This document shows, piece after piece, positions 43,157 through 51,705 of a stretch of DNA of 64,000 nt. Under the pieces are notes generated by a model. The model was not told where the DNA came from and did no database searches. It worked only from the letters and a program-made list of their open reading frames with translations. Origin of the DNA: Pythium myriotylum (Eukaryota > Oomycota > Peronosporomycetes > Pythiales > Pythiaceae); contig JALJCQ010000009.1 of assembly GCA_023091665.1 (NCBI GenBank), positions 930,001 through 994,000 of the forward strand, read 5' to 3'. Within the stretch, counting starts at the first letter, position 1. Each line of letters opens with the position of its first letter. The position numbers were made by a program, and so were the translations under genes.

Positions 43157-43173
43157 TCATTCTTCAAATCGCG
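43157..43173 (+). promoter_or_regulatory. Core promoter (Inr plus FPR) of temptin-like gene 3
   Basis: TCATTCTTCAAATCGCG matches the initiator and most of the flanking element, 15 bases before the ATG at 43189. Confidence 0.6.
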
Positions 43174-43188
43174 TCGGCATCATCAACC

Positions 43189-43797
43189 ATGAAGACCTGC
43201 ACCGTGTTCGTTGCCTCCGCCGTCCTCGCCGTCGTCTCCATCGACTCCGCCATGGGCATGGCCTCCTACCTCAAGGAACTTCCCAACGGAGAGAGCTTTG
43301 CCAAGGCTCTCGGTCACAAGGGCGATAGCGGATACACCGACTTCGGTAACGCCTTCTCCAAGGCTGGTGCCAAGTGGTCGGCCGACTTCTGTAAGCAGAC
43401 GTTCCCGGGCACGTCCATGACCAACGGTGCTGCGTTCGGCGACCCGTGCTGCACGTGGAAGGTCGGTGGCAAGCCGGACTTCACGGTGACGGCTTTCACG
43501 GACAAGCCGACCCAGGAGACGAAGTGTGCTTCGGCGGCTGCTCCCTCGACAGCCCCCAGTCAAACCGATAGCCCATCGAGTAAAAAGCCTGTCGTTCGTC
43601 CGACGAAGTGTGGAGTGAAGAAGGAGTCAAGGGGCATTGTCACCACCACTGAGCAGAAGTATGACTGGAGCAAAGTGGACTGGAGCAAGGTCGCGGAGAG
43701 AGTGAGCAACTATACCAAGGTCGCGGAGAGAGTGAGCAACTATACCAAGGGCGAGGGGCCGACTAAGAAATTCTCCATTCCCGTACGAGCCACCTAG
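43189..43797 (+). CDS. Secreted temptin-like protein 3 (short linker)
   Basis: Single exon, 202 residues. Signal peptide and four-Cys domain as in copies 1 and 2, but the Pro/Ser linker is cut to about 15 residues (QTDSPSSKKPVV) before TKCGVKKE. The tail lacks the acidic cluster; instead it has WSKVDWSKVAERVSNYTK with a perfect 10-residue tandem duplication and a basic end. The tail has therefore diverged from the rest of the family by local repeat expansion, while the secreted domain is unchanged. Confidence 0.87.
   Translation: MKTCTVFVASAVLAVVSIDSAMGMASYLKELPNGESFAKALGHKGDSGYTDFGNAFSKAGAKWSADFCKQTFPGTSMTNGAAFGDPCCTWKVGGKPDFTVTAFTDKPTQETKCASAAAPSTAPSQTDSPSSKKPVVRPTKCGVKKESRGIVTTTEQKYDWSKVDWSKVAERVSNYTKVAERVSNYTKGEGPTKKFSIPVRAT
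43687..43746 (+). repeat. Perfect 30-bp tandem duplication in coding sequence
   Basis: 43687-43716 is repeated exactly at 43717-43746, in frame, encoding KVAERVSNYT twice. The identity indicates a very recent slippage event. Confidence 0.93.
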
Positions 43798-43985
43798 GCG
43801 ATCTGGACTACGCATTGGAGGCGAGCTGATGAGAATATTATTCACTCGCTCGACTACAGTCAGCAGAGAATCAAGCAACTAGCTTCAGCCGCCTCATTCT
43901 TGTTAATCAAACTGTAGTGCACATGAATGTGGCGTCGCATAGCTCCTCTTGATGAAATCCAAGAGTTATTCTGTTTTACGTTGCT

Positions 43986-44748
43986 CTACGATTCATGCAG
44001 CAGCAAGTTTGTTTGCAGCGATTCGTCAAATGGGTGACGATAGCGAGTGTACTGAGCGGGAAGTATACTGACATCGCGCTTGAGGAAGCTGTCTTGGATC
44101 CAGAACTGCACAACATTGAGAAACGTTGGGCAGACGACCATCACGAGGAAAAGTTCTGCGAAGGGATACGCCTGGATTGGACGAAACAGCAACGAACCGA
44201 AGGTACCGAGCGGTGTGGACGATGCAATCAATACACAGAGGACAATGGCTTTGGAGAAGACGATGATGGCGAGCCACGCTATAAGCTGCAGGAACCATGC
44301 GCGGTAGGACGGCGGGTTACCGTACTCACCGCTCTCTTGGATATTGGTCCAGTTCATCGCAAACGAAAGCTCCTGCTGAAGGCGCAAGAACGCGAGACTC
44401 ACGACCATGCCGAGCGTGCAGTCGCTGATGAAATTGAGGAAGTACCACACGCACTCGTCAGCTACAGGCGGCAGCTGGAGAGCGATAGTGATGTTGATGA
44501 AGTGCCCCACCATCGACTGCGCAAGAGAAATGTTAAGCGTCAATCGTCGTGACACTACGAGCCACCCCACGACGCACCCCGATGGCCTGCTTGCTGACGT
44601 CCAAAGACCAGATCTCGAGCGTCCGCCGCGGCCGCTCGACCTGCCGCTTGTACCAGAGCGTCGCGAACGCGATCACGCCCAGCAGCAGCTGGATCGCGTA
44701 CGTCTCGGCGCCCGAAAGCAGCTCGCACCGTGGCTCGACGTCGTCCAT
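43986..44748 (-). CDS. STIMATE/TMEM110-family membrane protein (2 exons)
   Basis: Minus-strand exons 44578-44748 and 43986-44516, with a 61-bp GT-AG intron in phase 0; 233 residues. Exon 1 has LLLGVIAFATLWYKR and ErrrTLEIW-like LEIWSLDVSKQAIG. Exon 2 has MVGHFINI, YFLNFISDCTLGMVV, GEYGNPPSYRAW, VFSKAIVLCVLI and FLNVVQFWIQDSFLKRD. The order and motifs match the STIMATE (TMEM110, vacuolar membrane protein YPL162C-like) family, four to five membrane segments in the endoplasmic reticulum or vacuole. In mammals the protein promotes STIM1 activation at ER-plasma membrane junctions; whether that applies here is unknown. It lies inside the temptin-like array on the opposite strand. Confidence 0.87.
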
Positions 44749-45389
44749 CGTGCGACGATCAGCAATGAGCTCTTCATGTGATCGAAAGATCTGCGTGTCC
44801 CTTCAGGATCACATTTAAAATACCGTTATATTTCAACCACGTCATAAACGGTTTCCCAAATTTTGGATTTATTGGTGGAATATTTTTGATATTCCATCAG
44901 TATCACTTCGTTTTTTCAGTGTCAAGGAAGTATTACTATTGTTTCTGACCAGCTACCAGCAAGTTTCTCTTGACTGGTTGAAAGGCTTTTCGTCAAGAAT
45001 GGCCAGTCCTCAGTCATCGAGGAACTGATTCGTCCGCATTCTGAATGAGAGCGGACGAATCATGACCTGTTGCGTTTTGATGAGGGAAAGTCTGAAGCCC
45101 AAGCCTTTTCATCATGGGTGAGAATTGTGTGATCATCAACTGAGTGCAATCACGATTTAGAGCAAACCGCTTGCAGAGAACCCCATTAATACAGTCTATA
45201 CTTACAAGATGAGACCTGGTCTTCTCGATGCAAACGACATCGTATATCAAACAGACGGCGTTTGCGATGGCTCTTTCGTCCCGGAAGCCGCCTGTGCATA
45301 TCGTGTGCCTCTTGGCCGATCGAGACGAGTCTATCTTAGTCGCCAAATATCATCGGTGTGAGACGAATAAAAGACTCTAGATCGCCATC
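44749..45389. other. Intergenic stretch with a small hAT-like relic
   Basis: No intact gene. On the minus strand near 45060-45125 a short stretch is similar to the hAT-like relic at 50252-50518. The shared words (for example AAGCCTTTTC) correspond to a HxEKAW-type motif. Too short to define further. Confidence 0.4.
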
Positions 45390-46055
45390 ATGAAGACCTA
45401 CACCGTGTTCGCTGTCTCCGCCGTCCTCGCCGTCGTCTCCATCGACTCCGCCATGGGCATGGCCTCCTACCTCCAGCAGCTCCCGAACGGCGACAGCTTC
45501 GCCAAGGCCCTCGGCCACAAGGGTGACAGCGGATACACTGACTTCGGTAACGCCTTCTCCAAGGCTGGTGCCAAGTGGTCGGCCGACTTCTGTAAGCAGA
45601 CGTTCCCGGGCACGTCCATGACCAACGGTGCTGCGTTCGGCGACCCGTGCTGCACGTGGACGGCCGGCGGCAAGCCGGACTTCACGGTGACAGCGTTCAC
45701 GGACAAGCCGACCCAGGAGACGAAGTGCGCGTCTTTTGCTGCTCCGTCAGAGTTCCCTGGTACCACATCTTCGTCTCCGCTTCCAGCCGTCTCAAGTGAA
45801 GATATGCTTAAGCCTTCTGCTGCCGTTACGCCTGTTCCGGCGACCACATCAACGTCTTCTATTACTCCGACTGTTCGTCCTGCAAAGTGTGGAGTGAAGA
45901 AGGAAACCGATGTAGACGACAGCGACTTGGACGGTGAGGTGGCTGGTACTGGGAACTCTGTATTTGGAGACGATATCACGGGAGAATTTGGTAATCTGGA
46001 CTGGGGCAATGCGGATGGTGGGATTGGCGAATGGATCCCTGATGACAACAATTGA
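45390..46055 (+). CDS. Secreted temptin-like protein 4
   Basis: Single exon, 221 residues. Signal peptide plus four-Cys domain nearly identical to copies 1-3. The linker is Ser/Thr/Pro/Val-rich (about 60 residues), then RPAKCGVKKE. The tail is acidic (DVDDSDLDGE) and ends with GNLDWGNADGGIGEWIPDDNN, a short version of the Trp/Gly/Asn-rich tail in copy 2. No clear initiator/FPR element is seen in front of this copy, unlike the others. Confidence 0.88.
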   Translation: MKTYTVFAVSAVLAVVSIDSAMGMASYLQQLPNGDSFAKALGHKGDSGYTDFGNAFSKAGAKWSADFCKQTFPGTSMTNGAAFGDPCCTWTAGGKPDFTVTAFTDKPTQETKCASFAAPSEFPGTTSSSPLPAVSSEDMLKPSAAVTPVPATTSTSSITPTVRPAKCGVKKETDVDDSDLDGEVAGTGNSVFGDDITGEFGNLDWGNADGGIGEWIPDDNN

Positions 46056-46369
46056 TCACCATCGTTCGACATTCGCCTGCTCGACCGAACATGGGTAAGT
46101 AGATTGATTCTATTGGCGCGACCAACTTTATACAATGACTCCGCCAAACTTTAATCTATCTCGGGATGCAACCAGAATCGTAGTCCTGACGCTTGAACGC
46201 GTTAAATACTTGAGCTGATTGTGGAGATCCGCATCTCAATTCTTATTCCTGTTAGAAAAGAACAAGAAGATGGATTCTCAAGCATAAACACTTGAGAACC
46301 GACCTTCTTCCACCTCCCACATCACAGAGCTTGACTAATTTTTAGAAAAGTTAGTCGAGCTTAAATCTA

Positions 46370-46495
46370 CACCATTTCCTGGCCAAAGTGGGATTAGTTT
46401 GCAACCAAATCGGGATTTTGAGGTTAAACCAAAGTTGAGGTTCTTAAGCAAAGCGGGATTTTGTTGCAAGCAAAGCGGGACTGGTTTCGTACTTA
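46370..46495 (+). repeat. Left terminal inverted repeat with phased CAAAGCGGGAYT iterons
   Basis: Contains CAAAGTGGGATT at 46384, CAAATCGGGATT at 46406, CAAAGCGGGATT at 46449 and CAAAGCGGGACT at 46471, with a weaker copy CAAAGTTGAGGT at 46430. Starts are 22, 24, 19 and 22 bases apart, about two helical turns, as expected for multiple transposase-binding sites on one DNA face. Confidence 0.85.
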
Positions 46496-46612
46496 TATGG
46501 AGCGCTGTGGTAAAACACATAACGTGTATTGATCGAGGTTAGCTACCTCCCAAGCGTGAGTCCTCCATGTTGTGAGCCTTCTCCCACCACTTCGCTGCGT
46601 GGATTTCTTGAT

Positions 46613-46819
46613 TCAGCACCAGCGCAGGAGTGGTACGCGTGAGCATGATTTCCCTTTTGCATCGGCAACGGCCAGCCACTCCTGGCCGTTGTCGTAGGCG
46701 TCGAGAACACGAGCGCGCTCTTCCGGCGATTGCTTCCACTGCTTTCGTGGCGGCCGCTCTGTTCTGGAAATTTTGGGTAGGTTCCGTTCGACCATTTGGG
46801 CTATTTTGACAGGCGTCAA
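46613..46819 (-). pseudogene. Transposase helix-turn-helix fragment
   Basis: Sixty-eight codons inside the element, with KIAQMVERNLPKI and WKQSPEERARVLDAYDNGQEW, resembling the DNA-binding N-terminal part of pogo/Tc1-type or oomycete DDE transposases. It ends early and no DDE residues follow. Family assignment is by motif style only. Confidence 0.5.
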
Positions 46820-46842
46820 TCACACTACAGGCAGATGCTTGC

Positions 46843-46968
46843 TAAGTACGAAACTAGTCCCGCTTTGCTTGCAACAAAATCCCGCTTTGCTTAAGAACCT
46901 CAACTTTGGTTTAACCTCAAAATCCCGATTTGGTTGCAAACTAATCCCACTTTGGCCAGGAAATGGTG
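46843..46968 (-). repeat. Right terminal inverted repeat
   Basis: Reverse complement of 46370-46495 with a single mismatch (CTAGTTT versus CTGGTTT near the inner end), followed by TA at 46969-46970. Confidence 0.92.
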
Positions 46969-47915
46969 TACTGATACGAGCACAATACATTGAGTACCGT
47001 CCGGTGGCAGTAATAATAGACTGCACACTACAATACAACTCACGCTGCCGAAAGTTTCGGCGGTGTGAGCTTGGAAGAATGCTCCAAAGGCCAGCTAGCC
47101 TGGCTTCTCGCTCATGGAGTCAATGGAGTTCGCTTGGTCGAACGGATAACTTCGCTGCTCGCGATAATGATTAGTCCTAGGCTTTTCCTACACTCGCTCT
47201 CTCTGCACAAAGGCCTTTGAAGCACTTGATTCAGCAGTACCCTCGGAACAAGAAGGCAACATTGAAATTATCTGGATGCCAAGAGAAGCGCAGACGGTTG
47301 TTGGACAAATGAACCCAACGAACATTGCAGCATTATGGCTTGGATGCATGTGGATACGAAGAGCTACTTGAGCTTCCCAGTCTCCAGAGAGAGACTAGCC
47401 GGAATCCCCGGCCTGCCATCACCTGTTATCACATCACAAATTCGTGGATAGTGACAACGTTCTGTCGTTGAACAGTTGCCACCGGAAACCTCTGGGGGTT
47501 TTCAATTCGCACTCGAACGTACGGTATCACCATCCAGAACCAGGCTTTGATTTAGGCCATTCCCGGTAGTGGATAATCGATAAGCTTCCATCAACTAAAC
47601 CCTGTTCAAAACGATTTACATTATTTTCATTACATTAGGTTCTTGATCACCATTCAAACTGTAAATTACTATATACCTTATCATATATTAGGTCCAGAAC
47701 AATCAAATTAAAACAGCCTCGTCGAACTGCCCACTATCCACGCTGTCGTCTGGTTTCCGGTCGCCTCTCTGTTTCCACATGGTGATCTCGTTAATGGCGA
47801 CTGCGCTGTTGTTGATGTGACTCAGAGCCATGAGACGACACGAATGTAGATGGATAGATACTCGTCAGGGTCGAGGGCTTTCAGCGGGGGAAGCCCGATA
47901 CCTTCGCCAGAGTGT
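46969..47915. other. Intergenic stretch downstream of the transposon
   Basis: No supported gene; A+T-rich around 47600-47715. Confidence 0.45.
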
Positions 47916-47932
47916 TCATTGTCCAATTCGCC
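47916..47932 (+). promoter_or_regulatory. Core promoter (Inr plus FPR) of temptin-like gene 5
   Basis: TCATTGTCCAATTCGCC, followed by the leader CTCGACAACA also found in front of the copies at 41441 and 61350. It ends 42 bases before the ATG. Confidence 0.75.
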
Positions 47933-47974
47933 TCGACAACAGCAAACCAAAACACCTCAATCACTACTATCACT

Positions 47975-48631
47975 ATGAAGACCTGCACCGTGTTCGTTGC
48001 CTCGGCCGTCCTCGCCGTCGTCTCCATCGACTCCGCCATGGGCATGGCCTCCTACCTCAAGGAACTCCCCAACGGTGAGAGCTTTGCCAAGGCTCTCGGT
48101 CACAAGGACAGCGGATACACTGACTTCGGTAACGCCTTCTCCAAGGCTGGCGCCAAGTGGTCGGCCGACTTCTGTAAGCAGACGTTCCCGGGCACGTCCA
48201 TGACCAACGGTGCTGCGTTCGGTGACCCGTGCTGCACGTGGAAGGTCGGCGGCAAGCCGGACTTCACGGTGACAGCGTTCACGGACAAGCCGACCCAGGA
48301 GACGAAGTGTGCGTCGGCGGCTGCTCCTTCGACGGCCCCTGCTGCTTCATCGGCTGCTCCAACGCCTGCCGCCCCGACCGATGCTCCAGCGACCACTGCT
48401 CCTGCACCGGCTACGACTCCGGCTCCGGCTCCGAGTGGAGATGCTGCCGCCGCAACCACGGCTCCTGCCACGACGCCCGCTCCAGGTGCTAAGCCTGTGG
48501 GTAAGAAGCCTGTTTTCCGCCCTGCCAAGTGTGGCGTGAAGAAGGACAAGAAGAAGGGCTCCAAGAAGGAGAGCAAGAGCCTCGAGGACGGTAGCGACGA
48601 CAGCGATGAAGGAAGCGACGATGATAACTAA
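47975..48631 (+). CDS. Secreted temptin-like protein 5
   Basis: Single exon, 218 residues. Signal peptide and four-Cys domain as in the other plus-strand copies, except that one Gly is deleted (GHKDSGYTD). The linker is a long Ala/Pro/Thr repeat (TDAPATTAPAPATTPAPAP), followed by FRPAKCGVKKDKKKGSKKESK and the acidic end DGSDDSDEGSDDDN. The basic-then-acidic tail matches that of the reversed copy at 59308. The upstream core promoter at 47916 supports the ATG at 47975 rather than an in-frame ATG 63 bases upstream. Confidence 0.88.
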   Translation: MKTCTVFVASAVLAVVSIDSAMGMASYLKELPNGESFAKALGHKDSGYTDFGNAFSKAGAKWSADFCKQTFPGTSMTNGAAFGDPCCTWKVGGKPDFTVTAFTDKPTQETKCASAAAPSTAPAASSAAPTPAAPTDAPATTAPAPATTPAPAPSGDAAAATTAPATTPAPGAKPVGKKPVFRPAKCGVKKDKKKGSKKESKSLEDGSDDSDEGSDDDN

Positions 48632-49293
48632 AGTGCCGCCACCATGAGTCACATCTCGCTCTTGTCAGCCAATGACCTCGTGTAGATGTTTTATTCTATA
48701 GCTGGCGTATCATAATGAAGTGCACATTTCTGGAAAGGTCAGCGCTCGGTCATCCATAGAACAGGGTCTTATGCGCTCGAGGCCTTAGAGTTTGTGTTTT
48801 CCTCCGGATTGAAGTGATCCTAGTATTTGTGTGTCTCTTCACGCCAACTGCATCAATGCCACCCTCACCGTATAAACTGCTTGGAATATACCAATTTCGT
48901 TCACGTTGCGATATACAGAATACATTACAAAGTCTGTACCGGTAGGTAACGTCATCGCTCTGCTTTCATTCAGTAATCCCAGAGCGCAGGATCCCAGCGC
49001 TATGGGCCTGACTCGCATTGTTTTGCTCAGTCATGGTCACTCGGACTGAACGCAGCGGCGGGGGCAGTTCACCACTTTCCAGTCACAGTTGGAGCTTTGA
49101 ATTTCTGACCACACTCAAACCCAATGAGTGCAGTTCACTAGAGAATTGTAGCACCAAAGCACCTATAGATTACGTACGATATCGTTTTGGACGAGTTCGG
49201 ATCCGGAACCGGTTCCAAAACGATGTCATTCAGAGGTCTCGGACCTCGGAACTCAGCCAGGAAGAAACGTTGTATTGCGATTAGAAAGATAAG
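48632..49293. other. Intergenic stretch
   Basis: No supported gene. Confidence 0.45.
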
Positions 49294-49610
49294 ATGGCGC
49301 AGACAGTGTTGTTTCACCTGGTGGATGCAGACACTCGTGGATCGTACGCGGATAACCGGACCGTGTCAGTGTCATTCGACGGTGGAAACGATATTGAGCA
49401 TCCTCGTCAGGCGATTCGAGAGAAATATCGTCGTGAAAACCGGATGTCCTGAAGGGCGTAGTGACGGATCAACTGTGCATCCATGCCGACCAAGCTGCGT
49501 GCAAAGCAAAGACAGAGTGCTTTGTCGCTGTTGTCATTGTTTGGTGGTCCTACTCTGATGAAGAGCCTTGTATCTGTCCTAGAAGAAGTCTCGAATGCTT
49601 CAATGGACGG
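49294..49610 (+). pseudogene. Possible relic of a CRN-type N-terminal domain
   Basis: The ATG at 49294 opens a frame (VLFHLVDADTRGSYADN, then a TVSVSFDGG segment) that breaks near 49450. Further pieces in other frames (TDQLCIHADQAACKAKTE; LVSVLEEV) follow in the order seen in the ubiquitin-like N-terminal part of oomycete CRN/RHS-type proteins. At least two frameshifts and stops interrupt it, so it is non-functional. The assignment rests on recalled motif style and is tentative. Confidence 0.4.
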
Positions 49611-50251
49611 ATGGAATCTGGAGATGAATCTCTGTCCTTGCGTTCGCAATCGTGGTGCGACTTTAGGCGATAAGGTGATTCGTTGACCACAAGGCGAGTT
49701 CCGGATAGTCGATCCCTGGAATTTCTTAGAGCTCCTGATAGCTTGCTGGCTGAAACCACACCAATACAGCCAAGGTGGCTACGACGCTTTGTCCATCGAT
49801 AGACAACAACTCGTCCTATTCGTACAATTGGCGCACCGCCACACCTTTCATACTGTATCCGATACTTTCAGCATTTTTTGTGCTCTTTTCGCGAATCGGT
49901 CCCATCGTTTGAGGTGGGCACGCTCAGAGGCATTCTTCGATTTGAAGTTTTCTAAAGCCACGGGTCAAGGCCTACTTGACGGCTGGGAGAAGTATGGAGA
50001 ACAGAACAAACTAAGGCTTGTTGGTATTCAAGGAGTCAACAGCACGAACGAATTTGATCGGTGAACGAAAGATTTATCCAGCTCACAATATAAAATCTTC
50101 ATGTTTACCGCACACGGTTTCTACTGTTCGTTATATGACCAGATCTCCCCTCCACAGCCTGCCGTGATCGAGCTCCGAAAGAGCCATTCTCAGGGCTGGG
50201 CAGTTCTCTTGAACGTAAGCATTTTTTTAAAGTATACAGTCGAAGTATCCT
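49611..50251. other. Intergenic stretch, probably decayed sequence
   Basis: No supported gene. Reading frames around 49790-50060 have no recognisable domain. Confidence 0.4.
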
Positions 50252-50518
50252 TTATCGCAATCGTGAATACTCTCCACGGAGATGAGAGCCCGCGATTCGA
50301 TATCCTATTCGCTCGCAAACCACTTCATATCTCGGTTGGGTGACATTGAGTTTCGAGAAGATTCTTTCAACGCCGCTCCGAGAGGACCAGACCGACGTAA
50401 GTGTGGAGAGGCAGACTTTTCTAACTTGCACAGGAATTTCAATATCCACTGGTTGTGGAGTACAGGGGTTGTCTGCAGTCCAAGCCTTTTCGTTGTGGGT
50501 GAAGACGGCCCTACACAC
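50252..50518 (-). pseudogene. hAT-like transposase C-terminal relic
   Basis: Eighty-eight minus-strand codons contain HNEKAWTADNP, IPVQVRKVCLSTLTSVWSS and SGVERIFSKLNV. The SxxERIFSKL motif is the hallmark of the hAT dimerisation region. The fragment has no N-terminal catalytic part. A shorter similar piece lies near 45060-45125. Confidence 0.5.
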
Positions 50519-50832
50519 TATACGTAATATATTGTTAAATATGATGCAATAAAATAAAGGTATATAGCTGGAAGAGGCATTTTTAGTTCAGAATATAGTA
50601 TATCTTGTATATCTATACCCAAATTTTCGCAAACGAGACCCACCCCACCTTTTCCTCCTTCAGGGTTTCCAGATGGGCTCCATCTCAGTGGCGAAAAGCC
50701 ATTCCGGCGATCTCGAAGGGACCCAACAGGTGGATCTGGCCGTGGCTCTTCCCAAACTAATCGATTCGTATGTATGATGGCTTTGAGAATTGACTCTCGT
50801 ATCTCCTCTTCAGCGCTCGACCACGGAGGGTC
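50519..50832. other. Intergenic stretch, partly A+T-rich
   Basis: No supported gene; A+T-rich around 50520-50625. Confidence 0.45.
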
Positions 50833-50849
50833 TCATTATCGAATCCGCC
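50833..50849 (+). promoter_or_regulatory. Core promoter (Inr plus FPR) of temptin-like gene 6
   Basis: TCATTATCGAATCCGCC, followed by CTCGACA. It ends 30 bases before the ATG at 50880 and supports that start. Confidence 0.65.
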
Positions 50850-50879
50850 TCGACAGCTCCTAGTCCCAGGTACTCCAAC

Positions 50880-51482
50880 ATGAAGATCTCCGCTGCCTTT
50901 GCTGCCTCGGCCGTCCTCGCCGTCATCTCGATTGACTCGGCCATGGGCATGTCCTCCTACCTGAAGCAGCTTCCGAATGGTGATAGCTTCGACAAGGCCC
51001 TCGGTCACAAGGGCGATGCGTACACTGACTTCGGTAAGGCTTTCTCGAAGGTTGGCGGCAAGTGGTCAGCCGACTTCTGTAAGCAGACGTTCCCGGGCAC
51101 GTCCATGACCAACGGTGCTGCGTTTGGTGACCCGTGCTGCACTTGGACGGCTGGTGGCAAGGCAGACTTCACCGTGAAGGCTTTCACGGACAAGCCTACT
51201 CAGGAGACCAAGTGTGCGTCGGCCGCTGCTCCTTCCAGCGCTCCCGCAGCCCCTTCGCCTGCCAACAACGACAAGCCTTCTCAGGATGATAAACCTGCCA
51301 CAACGCCAGCTCCTGCTGGTGACAAGCCGTCGCAAAGTTCCGGCGAGGCGCCAGCACCAGCTCCTGTCCCTGCTACAGGAGCGTCGACGCCTACTGTGCG
51401 ACCAAGCAAGTGCGGCGTGAAGCAAGAAACCCGCTCGAATGCAGTTGATGATGAGAACGACTCTGACGACGAGACCATCTAA
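50880..51482 (+). CDS. Secreted temptin-like protein 6 (diverged)
   Basis: Single exon, 200 residues. The signal peptide starts MKISAAFAAS, not MKTCTVFAAS, so the signal-peptide Cys is missing. The domain has GHKGDAYTDFGKAFSKVGGKW and keeps all four domain cysteines and TNGAAFGDPCCTW. The linker is Ala/Pro/Asp/Lys-rich (KPSQDDKPATTPAPAG), then RPSKCGVKQE and a short acidic end (DDENDSDDETI). It is the most diverged of the plus-strand copies and shares KQLPNGDSFDKALGH with the reversed copies. Last plus-strand member. Confidence 0.88.
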   Translation: MKISAAFAASAVLAVISIDSAMGMSSYLKQLPNGDSFDKALGHKGDAYTDFGKAFSKVGGKWSADFCKQTFPGTSMTNGAAFGDPCCTWTAGGKADFTVKAFTDKPTQETKCASAAAPSSAPAAPSPANNDKPSQDDKPATTPAPAGDKPSQSSGEAPAPAPVPATGASTPTVRPSKCGVKQETRSNAVDDENDSDDETI

Positions 51483-51705
51483 AGTGGTGAGATCAAGTCT
51501 GAACAAGTTTTCCGGACCGATTGGCCTTCAACAACAGTGAAGCTGGGGTAAAGATGTTCGAGGGAGAATCACTTCGAAGATGTGTATGGCGTGGTTGTGC
51601 TGGTTAATTAAACGTCTAACTGATCGTACAGTGAGTTGTCGTGAAAACCTCGACATTTGACTTTCAAAACTTTCGGGGGTTCAGATTAGTGCTCAGACAT
51701 CCCGT

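Larger units (their letters stand above)
46370..46968 (-). mobile_element. Non-autonomous DNA transposon with 126-bp TIRs and TA duplication
   Basis: A 599-bp element. The 126-bp arms at 46370-46495 and 46843-46968 are reverse complements with one mismatch. They begin CACCATTTCC and are flanked on both sides by TA, the target duplication of the Tc1/mariner/pogo superfamily. The 347-bp interior encodes on the minus strand a piece resembling the helix-turn-helix N-terminus of such transposases (WKQSPEERARVLDAYD), but there is no room for the catalytic DDE domain. This is an internally deleted copy, recent because its arms have hardly diverged. Confidence 0.88.

Noticed and set aside
39938..51482. 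Elicitin or other known oomycete effector identity for the small secreted Cys proteins
   Set aside because: Elicitins have six cysteines in a different spacing and no GDPCC motif; no RxLR or LFLAK motif follows the signal peptide.
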